Origin: Marsupella aquatica
Taxonomy: Eukaryota > Marchantiophyta
Assembly: GCA_973895155.1 (NCBI GenBank)
Contig: OZ316897.1
Span: forward strand, 15,252,001 to 15,316,000
Length of the DNA: 64,000 nucleotides
Direction of reading: 5' to 3'
The notes beneath the pieces were generated by a model. It saw only the letters and a program-made list of their open reading frames with translations. It made no database searches and was not told the origin of the DNA. A program made the position numbers and the translations under genes. Shown here piece by piece: positions 43,345-55,353 of the stretch. Each line of letters starts with the position of its first letter. Position 1 is the stretch's first letter.

Positions 43345-43991
43345 AGAGGTCATGAGGTAGTGGAGTTTGTGCCGTCTGTCTTTGCTGATCTCAGTAGCGT
43401 ATTTCCAGCAGTATCTGATGAATTCACAAGACAGGAGGAGTTGTATCTGTCATACCGTTCTATGAAATCCACCATCGTCTACACTGGAATGGAAAAAAGT
43501 TGGATATATTGCTAGTGGCGTTTGTCCAGTGAAAAAGGGGTGGTAGATAGGGGCTGATACTAGTGGTGTTTGTCCTGAAAACCTAGTTGCAAATTAAACA
43601 ATCAGCCGTTCTTCGCGTTATTATCGTTTGACCATCGGAAATCTTTGTATTGTGTTCGTCTGCTGGCCTCATGGGGCCCCAACCTTCATTCGCTACTAGG
43701 CTGATGCTGCCTAGAAGCAACCCAACCAATCGTGAGAATGAATGAGTCCACCGAAACTTTAGTCTTCAGGAACAAGAACTCAAGTCTAAAACAAATACAA
43801 ACCTTACCGAGAACGCAATCAGCATGCAAATTCTCGGAGTACCGTCTAGATATTTCAGGTTTCTCTTAAGTCTGTACAACGAGGAGCTAAGTTGAAGCTA
43901 AAGACAATACTAACTAGGGTCTCCCTTTGTAACTATACAAGTGTTAGGATAGCCGTAGTCCAGACCAACATTGCGCCAAATACAGGTTGCT
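43345..43991. other. Intergenic, convergent gene ends
   Basis: No gene seen. It likely holds the 3' UTR of the minus-strand HCS1. 'tagtggcgtttgtcc' at 43513 and 'tagtggtgtttgtcc' at 43561 form a small duplication. Confidence 0.45.
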
Positions 43992-45983
43992 CTACCCCGG
44001 AAGCTTCTGTCTGACAAGCCCCTTCAAGAAGTCAAAACTATTTCCATCAGGATGAAGTTCATACTGCTCACCTACATCATCTGACGCCAACAGGTAACCC
44101 ATAGGCGTTAAACCCTGGATTGTGACTGCAACATGTGAAATACCTGAACTCCCTGTTTCCTTCTCCTCCAATACCACACTTTGTCCAGTGTGGAGCCATT
44201 TCCTATAGTAGGCCTCCTGCAGCGGTAAGAACCCTTGCTCTTGAAATATCTTGTTTAGAATCTCAAACCTGGACATAATGGATGCCAAAACAAGCTCCGG
44301 TTGAATGGCACTTGACCCTCCCTGAAGCTCTTCGATGAGGGCATCGAGACAAGTTGTGGGCTCCCTGTTACCTACATTTAGGCCAACTCCCACTACGATG
44401 TTGAAGGTCTTGGCACGGTAGGTTGACGTGCATAAGACACCTCCAATTTTGAGTCCCTTGGCATACAAGTCGTTTGGCCATTTTATCCTCACATCCGGGA
44501 CAGAAATTCTACTGGCTTTGCAGGCTTCGTCGATTCCTTCAGTCACGGCAAGAGACACAACATATTGTAGGAAGGGCACCATCCGTCCATTCGTCATCTG
44601 AGTCGTATATGAGAACATGAGACAACCCTTCGGGGATTGCCACATATTTCCTCCGCGTCCTCTCCCTTGCAGCTGAGCACCAGCTATACATATTGTCCCA
44701 GCGGGAAATGAATGAAAATTCTGTGAAAGTAGGGTATGTGTTGATGGGATAAGGGGCGAATACAGGACCAACCTTCCGAACTGAGATGTATCGAGATTCT
44801 TTAAATATTCGTTCACATCAAAAGCTTCTCTCCCACTTGTATCCGTGCTTTCCGCTGCTGTTGTTACTACAGCACCACCAGGTAGGTGCAATTCGTCTTC
44901 CCTTTTGAGCTTCTCGACATATTCTGCTTCTGCAGAGCCCTTTGAGGCGAACTGGATCACACACACTGAGTTACCACTGCCTGCTTCTCCTAATATGTAG
45001 CTTTCCGTCTTCTCTGCACCCTTTCCTTGTTCAGATTCACTAGCTTGTCTGGTCTCAGTCTCGCCTGGGTCTTCTGCAGGCATTATATCAGCCTTCTCAA
45101 CTTCTCTGGACTTGACCTTTCCTCCATCCAAGCTTGGCAGTTCTTCCCCTGTCTGCACATCAAGCCTCCCTGGCGAATTTTGATTTTCAGCATTATGCAC
45201 ATTGTCCTTGACTCTGCGTCGCGTCTCACTAGCTATACAATTAGCTGGGGTTGACACATTATCTCTACCTTCAGTCTTGCCCACTATCCCAGCGCGGAGT
45301 TCTGGAGGGTACAATTGTTCTAATTTGCGCACATTCTCCTCCAGCTGACTTGGAGCATTCTGACTTTTCGTTTCGCCTAAACTTTCTTCACTCCCCTCAA
45401 ATATCCCTGACTGCTTCACTTCTGGAAAGCTACCTGGGATTGACGCAGGCTCCTTGCCCTCAGTCTGTCCTACTATTCCAATATGGACATCTGACCCGAA
45501 TGATTCCTCCAATAAAGCAACATTTTCCTCAAGCTTGCTTCGAGCTTGAGGATTGCTACGCTCCCCAGCCTCTTGCATATTCTTGGAAGCCTCCCCTGAG
45601 ACACAAATACCGTCAATGGCCTCACGGCCAGTATCTCGAACAGCCTCACCCTCCAAATCGTGGGATTGCCCTTCGTAGTTTAACAAGGAACGAACCCTCC
45701 CAGCTTGCTGTTGAATCCCATGTATAAAATTCGGCCCACCCTTTCCTATTGCGCACTGAATGAGTCGTAGAGTCTGCACAAACGCAGCAAAACCTGTCAG
45801 TAGCCTTAACTATATTCCAACGAGAGACTGTGTTCAGCAAGTTGCAGCTGGGGTAGAACAATATGCAGGCAATCAAACAACTCTAAACTTCACTCTGGGG
45901 TGCCCATTACATACCACAGATTGACAGAAAATATCGGACCGAAGGTTTACCGAGCTAACAACCTGACCAGGGTTGACGGACAT
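43992..45983 (-). CDS. HCS1: Holocarboxylase synthetase / biotin-protein ligase (two exons)
   Basis: It activates biotin as biotinyl-AMP and attaches it to lysines of carboxylases such as acetyl-CoA carboxylase. Exon 1 (45983-45915) encodes MSVNPGQVVSSVNLR to CQSV with a GTG|GTATGT donor. A 141-bp intron ends TTTGTGCAG, and exon 2 (45773-43992) continues TLRLIQCAIGKGG in phase 0, giving 616 aa. The catalytic domain (~residues 350-616) shows IPSTHTLLSQNF, GAQLQGRGRGGNMWQSPKG (biotin/ATP loop), VRIKWPNDLYAKGLKIGGVL and GVGLNVGN. The C-terminal cap reads VTIQGLTPMGYLLASDD with YELHPDGNSFDFLKGLV, matching plant HCS1 almost word for word. The N-terminal ~330 residues are far longer than the ~100 in Arabidopsis. 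They are acidic and contain a repeated motif (KLEENVALLEE / QLEENVRKLEQ, then GIVGQTEG / GIVGKTEG). Starting at the exon 2 GTG was rejected because it is part of the acceptor. Confidence 0.93.
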
Positions 45984-46171
45984 CAAAGCTACTGCAGAAC
46001 AAGGTGACCGCAACCCGACAATCGGCTGCACTCTTTGGCCTGCAATTACTTACAGAGAGAAAGACCGGTCATCTCACCTAAATCTGCAAATTGACGAGGA
46101 CTTCAATGACATTTGCTGACAAAATTCGTAATTCGAAGGTTGTCAACAATGTCCAATTGCGAAGGAGGGGA

Positions 46172-46396
46172 TCACCATTCGGAAGAGGAAGAAAGACGAG
46201 GAAATGAGGAATGACTGATTTTTAAAGTCCACGGGTCCCCAATTGGAGCCAGGGTCAGAAAGCAAAAGTCGGCAAGTCTGCCAAAAAGTGAAAGGTTCAC
46301 AAAGTGAAGATTACGAACCAAACCCGCATGCAAAAGAAGCAAACAAGAAGAAAACAGAGGGCGAAGCATGAACAAGTGGGGCAGACAAGTGTCCAT
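46172..46396 (-). other. Upstream ORF or alternative transit-peptide exon of HCS1
   Basis: A minus-strand frame 189-413 bp upstream of the HCS1 ATG contains MLRPLFSSCLLLLHAGLV and RNLHFVNLSLFGRLADF. This is Leu/Ser/Arg-rich and low in acids, as in an organelle-targeting peptide. It cannot be spliced in frame to exon 2 with the donor I found. It may instead be a uORF, as plant HCS1 transcripts are known to use upstream ORFs in dual targeting. Confidence 0.35.
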
Positions 46397-46500
46397 CAGT
46401 ACACTTCAGAGCGAATCAGGGAGTGTCAACATGCGTCTCCAAAGAATGTACGCCGAAGAATTTTCTGATCAAGCCATACCTTTAGCTCGACGACAGGGTT

Positions 46501-46800
46501 TCAGAGGTCCAGCCGATTCACAGTGTGCTCCACCATCTCGTGCACAATTTCCAGAGGCAAGTCCTGCAACAACAGCATACATGTCTCTGAGATCTGGGCC
46601 TGGTAGATGGTGGTGATCTGGATTCTGTACGAGCTCACACCATCTGTGAGGCGATTACTCGTCCATACCTCCTGCACTGCTGGAGCACTGTAGTCCTGGC
46701 GATGGAACCCAAGTGCTGTCCGGAACTCCTCAACTCGTGCAGCTCCGATGGAATCTCCATAGAACTCGGCGTCTATCTGGATGTGTGACCCAATTCGGGC
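46501..46800 (-). other. Unassigned 99-codon open frame
   Basis: It is open from a stop at 46801-46803 to a stop at 46501-46503, without an early ATG. Composition is coding-like (IQIDAEFYGDSIGAARVEEF, LLLQDLPLEIVHEMVEHTV). No family recognised. It could be a terminal exon or a gene remnant just upstream of HCS1. Confidence 0.3.
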
Positions 46801-46803
46801 TCA

Positions 46804-48942
46804 TCCTCTCCTTTCCCCTGAAACGAGCTCATCCAACAACAATCCTCATTTGAGAAATGTGGGCATCTCACTCCTGAAGTGGACAAGACAATGAATCTGC
46901 ATAAACTATTCCTTGGTGAGGAGAAGGAGAAGAACCATCACAGATTTATGGGGCTTCCTCATTCATTACATTCCTTGTCTTGATTTTATTCTTTTGTGTA
47001 TAGTAATGCATTATTGATGTGGAGTAGATGGTATTCTTCATTTTTGTGTTGTAAATATTTTCTTTTAGATTCTTGGGTTTTCTATAACTTTAGTCAGAAC
47101 AATATGAGAATACATATTTTACATTGCACGGATGACTAAAAAAGTTTGTGGTTTACACCCCCCCACCCAAACACACACCCAGAAGTGTTGGGAGTCAAGG
47201 AAGTTATTGAGGAAAGTAAGTGTCATGGAGACCAGGTAACTTTTGAGCCCAATGCGTGTGTTGCATATTTGTCATTAATTGTGACTGTGTTGTGCTTGTC
47301 AAAGTCAATTGTCATTTCAAATTGGTTCTCAATGCGGAAGTGCTGTTGTTCGGGCCATGTCATCTGTGCAGTCTTGTTATTGTTGGGAAAGTGTTGTAAC
47401 TTCAGCTGCATGGTTGTTGCTACCAAAATGTTGTTATTGTTGTTGATGGTGTTGTTGCAAAATGATCTTGTTCCAATCATAGATTTCCACTTGTTGCAAA
47501 ATTGTCCCGGCTGTTGGGAAAGGTGTTGGGAACATGTTTTTTGTGGTTTTCTTACCCGCAAGGGAGGCAAAGAGTCCTCTCCAATGCCTGTGCATTGCAA
47601 AGGGCGCCCCTTTTCTCCTCTGTTCCCCTCTCATGTCTTCCCCCATTCCCCTCCCCCCCCCCCCTTTTCCCTTTCTCTCCTCCCCCTCCCCTAGCAAGGG
47701 AGGCAGAGGTAGTGCAAAGGCGCAGGAGAGGCAGAGGATTGCGCATTGTGGTATGGTGCAGGCATGGCAGAGGGTCACCCCAGGACAGGGGCAATAAGAG
47801 TGTTTGGACCGATCCAACAATGCGGGACACACAGTCTGCAATCAATCACCTAGAGTGCAATTCATAAATTGAAATGGGAGAAATATGGCATGATTACATA
47901 GATGCCCTCTCCGTTGGTTCACATGTGACAGAGGTGATAGATTAATCCTATTCTTACTTTTCTTTGCCAGTAGACCCTTTTGTTGCTTTAAAACCTATCA
48001 TGCAACAAGTGCTTTCTGTTCACAATTTCTTTTATTTATGGGTGTACAAGTCCTTTGCTTTCGCTTGAATTTTACTCATTCTCATTGCTGGATTCTCCTT
48101 TTAAGTTGGCCCTTAGGTATTTTCTCAGAGGCTATTGTATCTCATGAAACTTTGGATCTTTGCCTTTTCCTTCAAAAAAAGAAACAGAGAAAAGTATTCT
48201 AGATGAGTCATAGCTGAATGTTCTCTGTGTAGGTCATCCTCCGGAGCACTTGCAAGGTTGATCACCTCAGCTGTGGCTCGCCCCTTAGAGTACATCTATG
48301 TCCCACTTGCAGATTTAGTTACAACACTAGATGTGCACCATTATAGCGTCACATTATTGGAGTGAAATATTCCCACCTGCCAGTTGTTGCAACTAAAGAC
48401 TTGATGGGGCCGTGGAGGGAAACTAAACCCCAAACTAAACCTGACATGGTTTCTTTTGTAAGGGACTTGTTGGGGCCCCCTTCACCCTTGTACATCACCT
48501 GCCAGAGTAGTCATTCCCTCTCCCAGAAGTAGTTGTCATTGCATGTCCCTGACTCCAGTATGGTCATGGTGCTTCAGAGGCTTGTCACTCTTACTCCTCC
48601 ATGTTGAGAATTCTGACTTACAGAGGTGTTACAGAATTAGTTTGCAAATCTTACCATAAAAGCGCTAAGGAAGTTTACTCTTAAGGGCCTAGGGTCTAGA
48701 GTGAAGCCTCTAGACCGTAGTCTGAGTACATGCAAAAGTGATCATGAATCTCAATAAAAAAAACTTAAAACAACGATGGACAAAAATGATATTGACTCCC
48801 AAATAAAGACAAAACTGAAATGGGGGTGGACCAAAAACAAGGATGGGACAAAGATTAAAGGAAATAGCATAGAAATATTATTGCGCAAGATTGTTTTTCT
48901 TCATATCTGATTACTTTTAAGGAACGGGTAATCGGGCTAGTC
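46804..48942. other. Intergenic, low complexity
   Basis: No gene seen. It includes a Helitron-like hairpin (GCCTGTGCATTGCAAAGGGC at 47587-47606) and a C/T tract at 47640-47695 with a run of about 13 C. Open frames at 47146-47867 come from this biased composition. Confidence 0.5.
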
Positions 48943-49160
48943 GTGATGGAAGAAGTAAGAATTACCCTCCACAACGAGCACCCTTTAGACTACTTGGGCA
49001 GCAAGAATCTGTTTGCAAATTGTGATGGAAGGAGTAAGAATGACCCTACTTGGGGCAGCAAGAATTTGTTTGCAAATTGTGATGGAAGGAGTAAGAATGA
49101 CCCTACTTGGGGGCAGCAAGAATTTGTTTGCAAATAGTGATGGAAGGAGTAAGAATGACC
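48943..49160 (+). repeat. Four tandem copies of a 57-79-bp unit
   Basis: 'gtgatggaaggagtaagaatg' starts copies at about 48943, 49022, 49079 and 49137. 'cagcaagaatttgtttgcaaat' ends them. Copies two to four are nearly identical. The plus frame through them reads SKNLFANCDGRSKNDPTWG twice, but the unit length alternates between 57 and 58, so no long frame is kept. Confidence 0.85.
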
Positions 49161-49195
49161 CTCCACAACAGGCACCCTTCAGACTACTTGGATAG

Positions 49196-50635
49196 CAACT
49201 CAACATGAGGGAGCATAGTAGCAGCCTGTGGAGCACCATGACCATGCTGGAGTTAGGAACATGCAATGACAGTTAGTCCAGGGAGAGGGAGGGAATGGGG
49301 GCTCTGAGGTGATGTACAAGGGTGACGGACAGGGGGGCCCATTGTCCCTTTCAAATCCAGGGGGCATATTGGGGTTTATTTCCTCCAGGGACCATGAAGG
49401 TTTCCACGGGGCCATCAAATCTTCTGATGTCATTTGTGGAGCTTAAGGTTTGCAATTGTATATTTTATACCCATCAGTTGCTTAGCCTGGAGTTTGGACT
49501 GCCCTCTTCTTTTGTGTTGATCATCTCTTTGAACTGTTTTGCATTTACTCTTGCAATTTACTTGGCCCTTTTCCCCCACTTCCAAGTGAGTCATCATTGC
49601 TTGAACTTTCAAGATCTTCAGTGGAGTATCAAAACTCGTTGATGATCAAAAATTACCAGTTGCTGTTTAATTTTCAGACAGGAGGCAGGTAAATCCCAAG
49701 CTGACTTATTGAGGAGACCGTTCAATCACAGCAATGAGTACTTACAACATTCAGAAGGTAATATATGCTGAGACAAAACCTGCCTCAACCAATTGTTGTG
49801 CATTCAGGACTCCGCAATTCCCCAGGTCCAACAGCAAGGAAGAGAGTACAATGAATAATAGAGTTAATATAACGATAGACATTAAAAAAATAGTTCACAT
49901 GTCATCTAAAGTACTCTGATAGATTTTTCTAAAGCAAACAAAATCTCATTCATACATTCAACTGTGCTCTGATAATGCTATTTCGGATTACTCCACAACA
50001 TTTCTGCCCATTCATGCATTGTTGCTTTTCAATGGACACAACTGTCTCTTTGATTCCACCCGGGTCAAAAAGACACATGTTGCCTCCATGTTCGGGCCAG
50101 GGTTGTGCAGGACAACCTTAGATGCTGTTAAACTAGGGTTGTGCCGGAGGACCAGGTTTTCACTGGCGGACACATTGTTGACTTGTCAGAAACCACAAAT
50201 GACAACTTGACTGGTCAAAAATGGGTCATTTGTCGGATCTTCCTCTATATTCCCCAGCCAGGATGAAAATTTCCCAAATTATCCCCAGCCTGGTCCCAGA
50301 CTCTCCCAAACCCTCCAGCCCCTCCCTGGCCCGGCTAGCCCCAGCTGCCGGCCCGACCAACCCCCCGACTCATCCGGCTGCCCAACCAACCCTAAAACCC
50401 CCCCCCCCCCCTCCCCCCAGCCCGACCCGCCACCCTCCCGGCCCAACTCTATAATTCGGCCTGGATCAACCGGGGCAACATATTTTATTTGTCAGACCCA
50501 GAGGCCCTATTTGTCCGACAGGGTCAGAGGATTTTTCTTTGTCATCACACATGAGTAGAGCACACACAACAAGCTGCGACTCACATCTTCAATCACTTTT
50601 TTTCCTAGATCTCTTCAACCAAGACACGCTATAAG
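49196..50635. other. Intergenic with a C-rich tract
   Basis: No gene was recognised. Positions 50280-50450 are strongly C-rich on the plus strand (CCCAGCC, CCCGACC and a run of about 14 C at 50398-50411). Confidence 0.5.
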
Positions 50636-50935
50636 CAATGGGATAGGGGTCTCAGTCCCACAACATAAATGCTTCCATCAGCTATAGTAAAATCTGAGGT
50701 ACAAGATTCTGTAATCGTACATTGGTTAATTGTTATTGAGAAGCCGCACCTTATTATTGTCAATTGACACAAGGCCAGCCATCATCAATGGGATAGGGGT
50801 CTCAGTCCCACAACATAAATGCTTCCATCAGCTATAGTAAAATCTGAGGTACAAGATTCTGTAATCGTACATCCGTTAATTGTTATTGAGAAGCCGCACC
50901 TTATTATTGTCAATTGACACAAGGCCAGCCATCAT
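50636..50935 (+). repeat. Near-perfect 150-bp tandem duplication
   Basis: Two head-to-tail copies begin 'caatgggataggggtctcag' at 50636 and 50786. They differ at only two or three bases, around 50732-50734 versus 50882-50884. The duplication is therefore very recent, or an assembly artefact. Confidence 0.95.
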
Positions 50936-51577
50936 CCTCAAACTGGTGCGGCTGCAAAATGAGCCAGATGACTAATAATTAGGAAACCTAGCTTATGTAG
51001 ACACTACTAGCTTTGTTGATAAAGTTCCAATTCACAAAAATAGAGTTTCTCCATGGTGAGTGGTGCTACAGCAGGCAGGTGAATGATCAGCCCCCAGTTT
51101 GCTTCTCTTCATGTGATATACAAAATTTCAGATTTCATCTGAGAAACGGAACCCATTCACCTGCCGGCCAAAACATCAACCGCCCTCGTATACAGTTGGA
51201 CTATAGATGGGGATAAAGTTAGGACCATAGAGAGATCGAGAGAACTCAATGGTCTTGAGTAATTCAGAATGTAGTGCTCTGTGCAGGAGAGAGATCCTTT
51301 GCAACCTACCTCATTGTGAGTGGGTGCATTGGCATGGTCACAAACAAAAACCAATTTCGAGTAATTTCTCCACTGCTCTGCATTGCATGGAATGAAACCC
51401 AATGGCACTGCCGCAACGCTTTCCAGATACAAGATGAACGACCCATCACCCACTTATGGGTAGTAGAAACTAAATCAGCAGCCTAGCCTCTAAAGACTTA
51501 GTGAGCTGCTGACGACCTCTCCATGCGAGGACACGCAGGCCGTGGAGCTGCAGCGATTCATATTTGGCAATCTCGTG

Positions 51578-51730
51578 TCATTTAGGAAAGTCATTTGCGA
51601 AAGTCTTCCTATACTTGAGCTTGATCCAATTCCACCCTGACTTGAGTTGGGTCTTAATCTTGTACTCGTACTCATATCGGCTGTACTTCCATACCCGTTT
51701 CGACCGCGCAGTGTCTTTGCCGCGATCCAT
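51578..51730 (-). CDS. Small basic open frame, 50 codons, possibly a broken gene
   Basis: ATG at 51730 begins MDRGKDTARSKRVWKYSRYE and continues with LKSGWNWIKLKYRKTF, rich in Lys, Arg, Tyr and Trp, ending FPK at TGA 51580. The same frame stays open after that stop with HEIAKYESLQLHGLRVLAWR for about 35 codons. The TGA could therefore be a nonsense mutation of CGA, or the gene may be longer. I recognise no family. An opposing plus frame (51564-52019) also looks partly coding, so the strand is not certain. Confidence 0.3.
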   Translation of the reverse strand: MDRGKDTARSKRVWKYSRYEYEYKIKTQLKSGWNWIKLKYRKTFANDFPK

Positions 51731-54534
51731 GATGCCTTGTTACACTACTACTGTAGCCTTCCTGTTCTCCCAAGTAGACAACTCCTTCCAAAGCAAAAAT
51801 GGTGATTTAGCTGAGTACGACCATGTGCGCCCTTCCCCCACGTTTTCCAACCTTCCTCGGGATCGAAGTTCTTTCCCTGTTGAACAATCAACCCATGAAG
51901 ATCTTAGGAGCCCTTTCATCTCAATCGCAAGACAGATATTCCCGACGAAGGCAAAGAGGAAAGTGAAAAAACTATTAGAATTTGTTCCCCCTGCATTCAG
52001 GAGTCCTAAGATAGGATAGCAGTAGCACTACTTTACACAGTCGCCAAGAGGCTACGACAAAAGAGATTGATGTGGTATGTTAGCACAAAGCCTCTCAGAT
52101 GACAACTGAGAGGGAAGTCCCATTTCACTAAGGTCCTTATTGCTAAATTTTACGGTGTGTGGTCTGCCTCAGACCTCAAAGAAGTTGGCAACGAGACTAC
52201 ACACAGAGAGGGGAGGGATCAATGGACGAGAGACATTCGGAGATGTGGCCGGCCTTAGGCCTCAATAAACTGACCATCCATAAAGTCAACCCAATCACGC
52301 TAGGTTGTGTTTGTCGCCTTCATGCTTTCTCGTTCTCTGTTTTGCCATCACCAAGGCTACAGCAGCAATGGAAGACGGGAACCTCTCGGACCAAACTTTA
52401 CTTAACTACTAGACGAAGAACTTCCCAAATAGGAAGCATGCTACTAAGCTTTCAGGCAGTCCAGATCCCTCCCCAAACTTTTGCAACAGCCTCACTTCGT
52501 GGCTCAGAAATGTCCACTGCCGAGAACAATTGAAAGGCTGCAGTGGAGATATACCCATATTCACATCGTTTGGACAGTTGTTGACATGACAAAGAGAGAC
52601 AAAGGGAACCAAGCGACAGCCAGACAGACCCAAGAGAGAGAGAGAGAGAGGGTAATTGCAATCCACGGCGAGCATGAATAAGCGTAGCAAAACTAGAGTT
52701 GATCTAAGTAGGGTTCCAAAGTAAGCTGAAAGACATGATTTGTTTGTCTAAGAAAAACGAAATCGCTAACTATGCGTCAGGGTCTATCTATGTCGCTACC
52801 CCTTCCCAAACTGAATTGAATCAAAACTGCCGATGCGAACAAACCGCAGTACTCAAGACTCAGGAATTATTGCTTACAATCGAACTAAGTATCCGTCCGA
52901 AACAGGGGAGGCACAGAGTCCAAACCTGAAAAGAGCAATAAAACATTCTTCATTAGTTAGGAATCCAGTCCGTGAACGACTGTCCATCACTGTAAGTCAA
53001 GCAGACGAGACCAATTCCAGCAGTTAGTTCACTGCCCCACTGACGTTTGACCACTAGCTGCTGGACACTGATAACCCTCTAATACTTCATGTATTGGAAT
53101 CCCCAACGATTCACTCCTTTCCGCACATCCTCCACGAGATAGAAGTTACTTCGCTAATCAACCTATTATCCACCCGAGCTCACGCTGTCCTGGTAGACGG
53201 ATTTCCCAAAATCACCTCACAACTTAAGATTATGATGACCTCACAAACTACGAGCATAGCAACCGATACGAACTCAAAATTTCTCATAGAAATGCACGCC
53301 ATGCTACAACATGAACAGATGATGACCTTCTCACCAAGCCCCAAGCACCAATTGACCAGCTTCCGTCCTTTTTCGTAGATTGAGGAACAAATATCTTCTT
53401 CAAAGGAGAATATTCAATTTGATGCAAAACAGACGAGAAAAATACGAGAAAAATCCTCGACCCTCACTGTAAATCCTGCTCTGAACGTGGAAGTGAATGC
53501 AAAAACGTAATCTCTGTCATATGCCGCAAAACCCACAGCAGTTGTTGCTCACCTTTCTCGTATGCTTCCCTTGCTCCTCTGGCTTGCTTGCTAGAATGCT
53601 CACTAGTAGGAGTTTCTATGTCCTCGTCCCAGAGCAGCACACACTACTTGACCAAGGCTCCTGTACAGGAAGTGTCAATCAACAGCTCCAAGTACACACA
53701 CAAAATACATGCTAGCACCGCCCATCTACGCGAATTAGTGTATGACCACAAAGTTTCCAATCAAGCTGGGTGGTGCTTGATTTGAAAATCCGATCCTGTT
53801 GCTGCTGCTTCTCATCAATCGAGGAGAAGCTCTGATAACTAAAAATTCCCCCGTGATTCTCTCTTCGCTTCCTTTCTCCAAACGTCGAACTCAAGCCTGA
53901 TCTTCTTTCCTGCCTGCCAACCCTCCCGCCCAGGGAAAGTTCTGGCCCTCTTTCTCGGGAGGTTTGTGGTGGATCTAGCGAGATAGGAGCCTAGATTGGG
54001 GGAAGCTGATCAGGAGCAGCCGATGCAGGCACCTGTGGGCTCTACTCTAGCACAGCACAGCTCAAAAGCTCGTGGTAAAGGTGAAGCTTCGGCTCCCTTT
54101 CCTGCCAGCTCTAGGACCTGGGCACTCTCAAGTCTCAAGCTTACAGATGGAGATGGAAATTTAAATATAAGGAGACGAAAGAGTAGTAAGTGCACATGCA
54201 AGCAGAGAAGGGACCCAGTCACATGACAGATCACCATGATGAATCCTACACGGCTACACAGGTACTTTTCCTGCGAGTGGTGGTGTGGAAGAGTTTCTAC
54301 TTGACAACACTCTTTCTCATTATCATCACAACTTCACAAGCCTTCATCTATCTACTGCTCGACAGTGTGGTGTACATGTAAAGCCAATAGGACAAAACCC
54401 AATCTGATCCATTCAGAATGTGTGAAGTGGTATCTCCCATGCCCTCAACATCCACCAGGGAAAACGTTAGTGTTGATCAAAACCAGTAAAGCCAAGAAAG
54501 TAACAACAAGATTTGGTTGTCCTGATTATAGAAT
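51731..54534. other. Intergenic, no gene recognised
   Basis: It contains an (AG)n microsatellite at 52631-52651. The plus frame to 52019 (RSPFISIARQIFPTKAKRK) is open without a family. Other frames are short. Confidence 0.45.
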
Positions 54535-54572
54535 AATTAGTAACAACGAGCCCTATGCCTGTGCGTTGCAAG
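54535..54572 (-). mobile_element. Helitron-like 3' terminus (CTAA)
   Basis: On the minus strand a GCAACGCACAGGC hairpin-like core is followed after about 15 bases by CTAA and then T, fitting the CTRR rule. It shares 'atgcctgtgcgttgcaa' with the sites at 26256 and 47586. Confidence 0.4.
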
Positions 54573-54876
54573 GTGCAAAGAGGGCCGGCCCATAGGGAGT
54601 CCGGCTGGGGCATTTATGGGGCAGCGGGAAGCACAAATTCAACAACTATGGATCTTTCCCGCCTAGGAACCTTTTTTTATTGGGATGAAGGACAAAAAAA
54701 GACAGGATCCCTTTTTATAGTTGTAGATGGTAACTATGGTAGTTAATGATTGACATGACTTGACTCATGCCCAGGTTCTCACCAAGCATTTCATCTGTAC
54801 ATACTAGATCTAACAATTGAGATTTTTGCATACAAGATCCAGCAGTAATATATGTGTCACCTACTAAAAGAAGCTA

Positions 54877-55353
54877 CACTGATTACCGTAATTAATCTCA
54901 CACACAGTATTTGGGAATAAAGGTTTTTGAAAGTTGTCACCATAATTAATGTGTGTGAGACTATATAAGAAATGAGACTAAATACATGTTATTCTAAATT
55001 AGAGTAAGTGAGATTATTTTTGGTGACACTCAAATAGTGTGTGATGAACACATATTATGTATATAGCTTATGAAAAGTACAAATATTTCTAGTAATAAGA
55101 TATATTTGCAATGGCATATAAAATTAAAAATGAATGTCAATTGAAAGTCAGATTTTATTAAACTATGATGAAATGAAAACCAGGTTATAAATACAATCAA
55201 AATCAAATTAGAACTAATGACAATAGACTGAACTCTCTACTTGTACTAATATTTATATTTTTTCAGATTTGTAGTCACACCCTTATTAGTGTGTGTGATA
55301 CTATTTATGCAGGGAGACTATATAAGTTATGATACTAATTACAGTAAACAGTG
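54877..55353. mobile_element. MITE with TA target and CACTG termini
   Basis: The left end reads TA|CACTGATTACCGTAATTA (54875 on). The right end, in reverse complement, reads TA|CACTGTTTACTGTAATTA (55355 back). The 477-bp interior is AT-rich with inner inverted 'ctcacacaca' and 'tgtgtgtga' motifs. A TA duplication suggests the Tc1/mariner group. A relative starts at 62837. Confidence 0.8.

Noticed and set aside
45251-45727. Plus-strand 158-codon frame
   Set aside because: It is antisense to the HCS1 N-terminal region, which continues in frame into an unmistakable BPL catalytic domain.
47434-47867. Several overlapping 90-135-codon frames on both strands
   Set aside because: All arise from the C/T-rich tract; none has codon structure or a family match.
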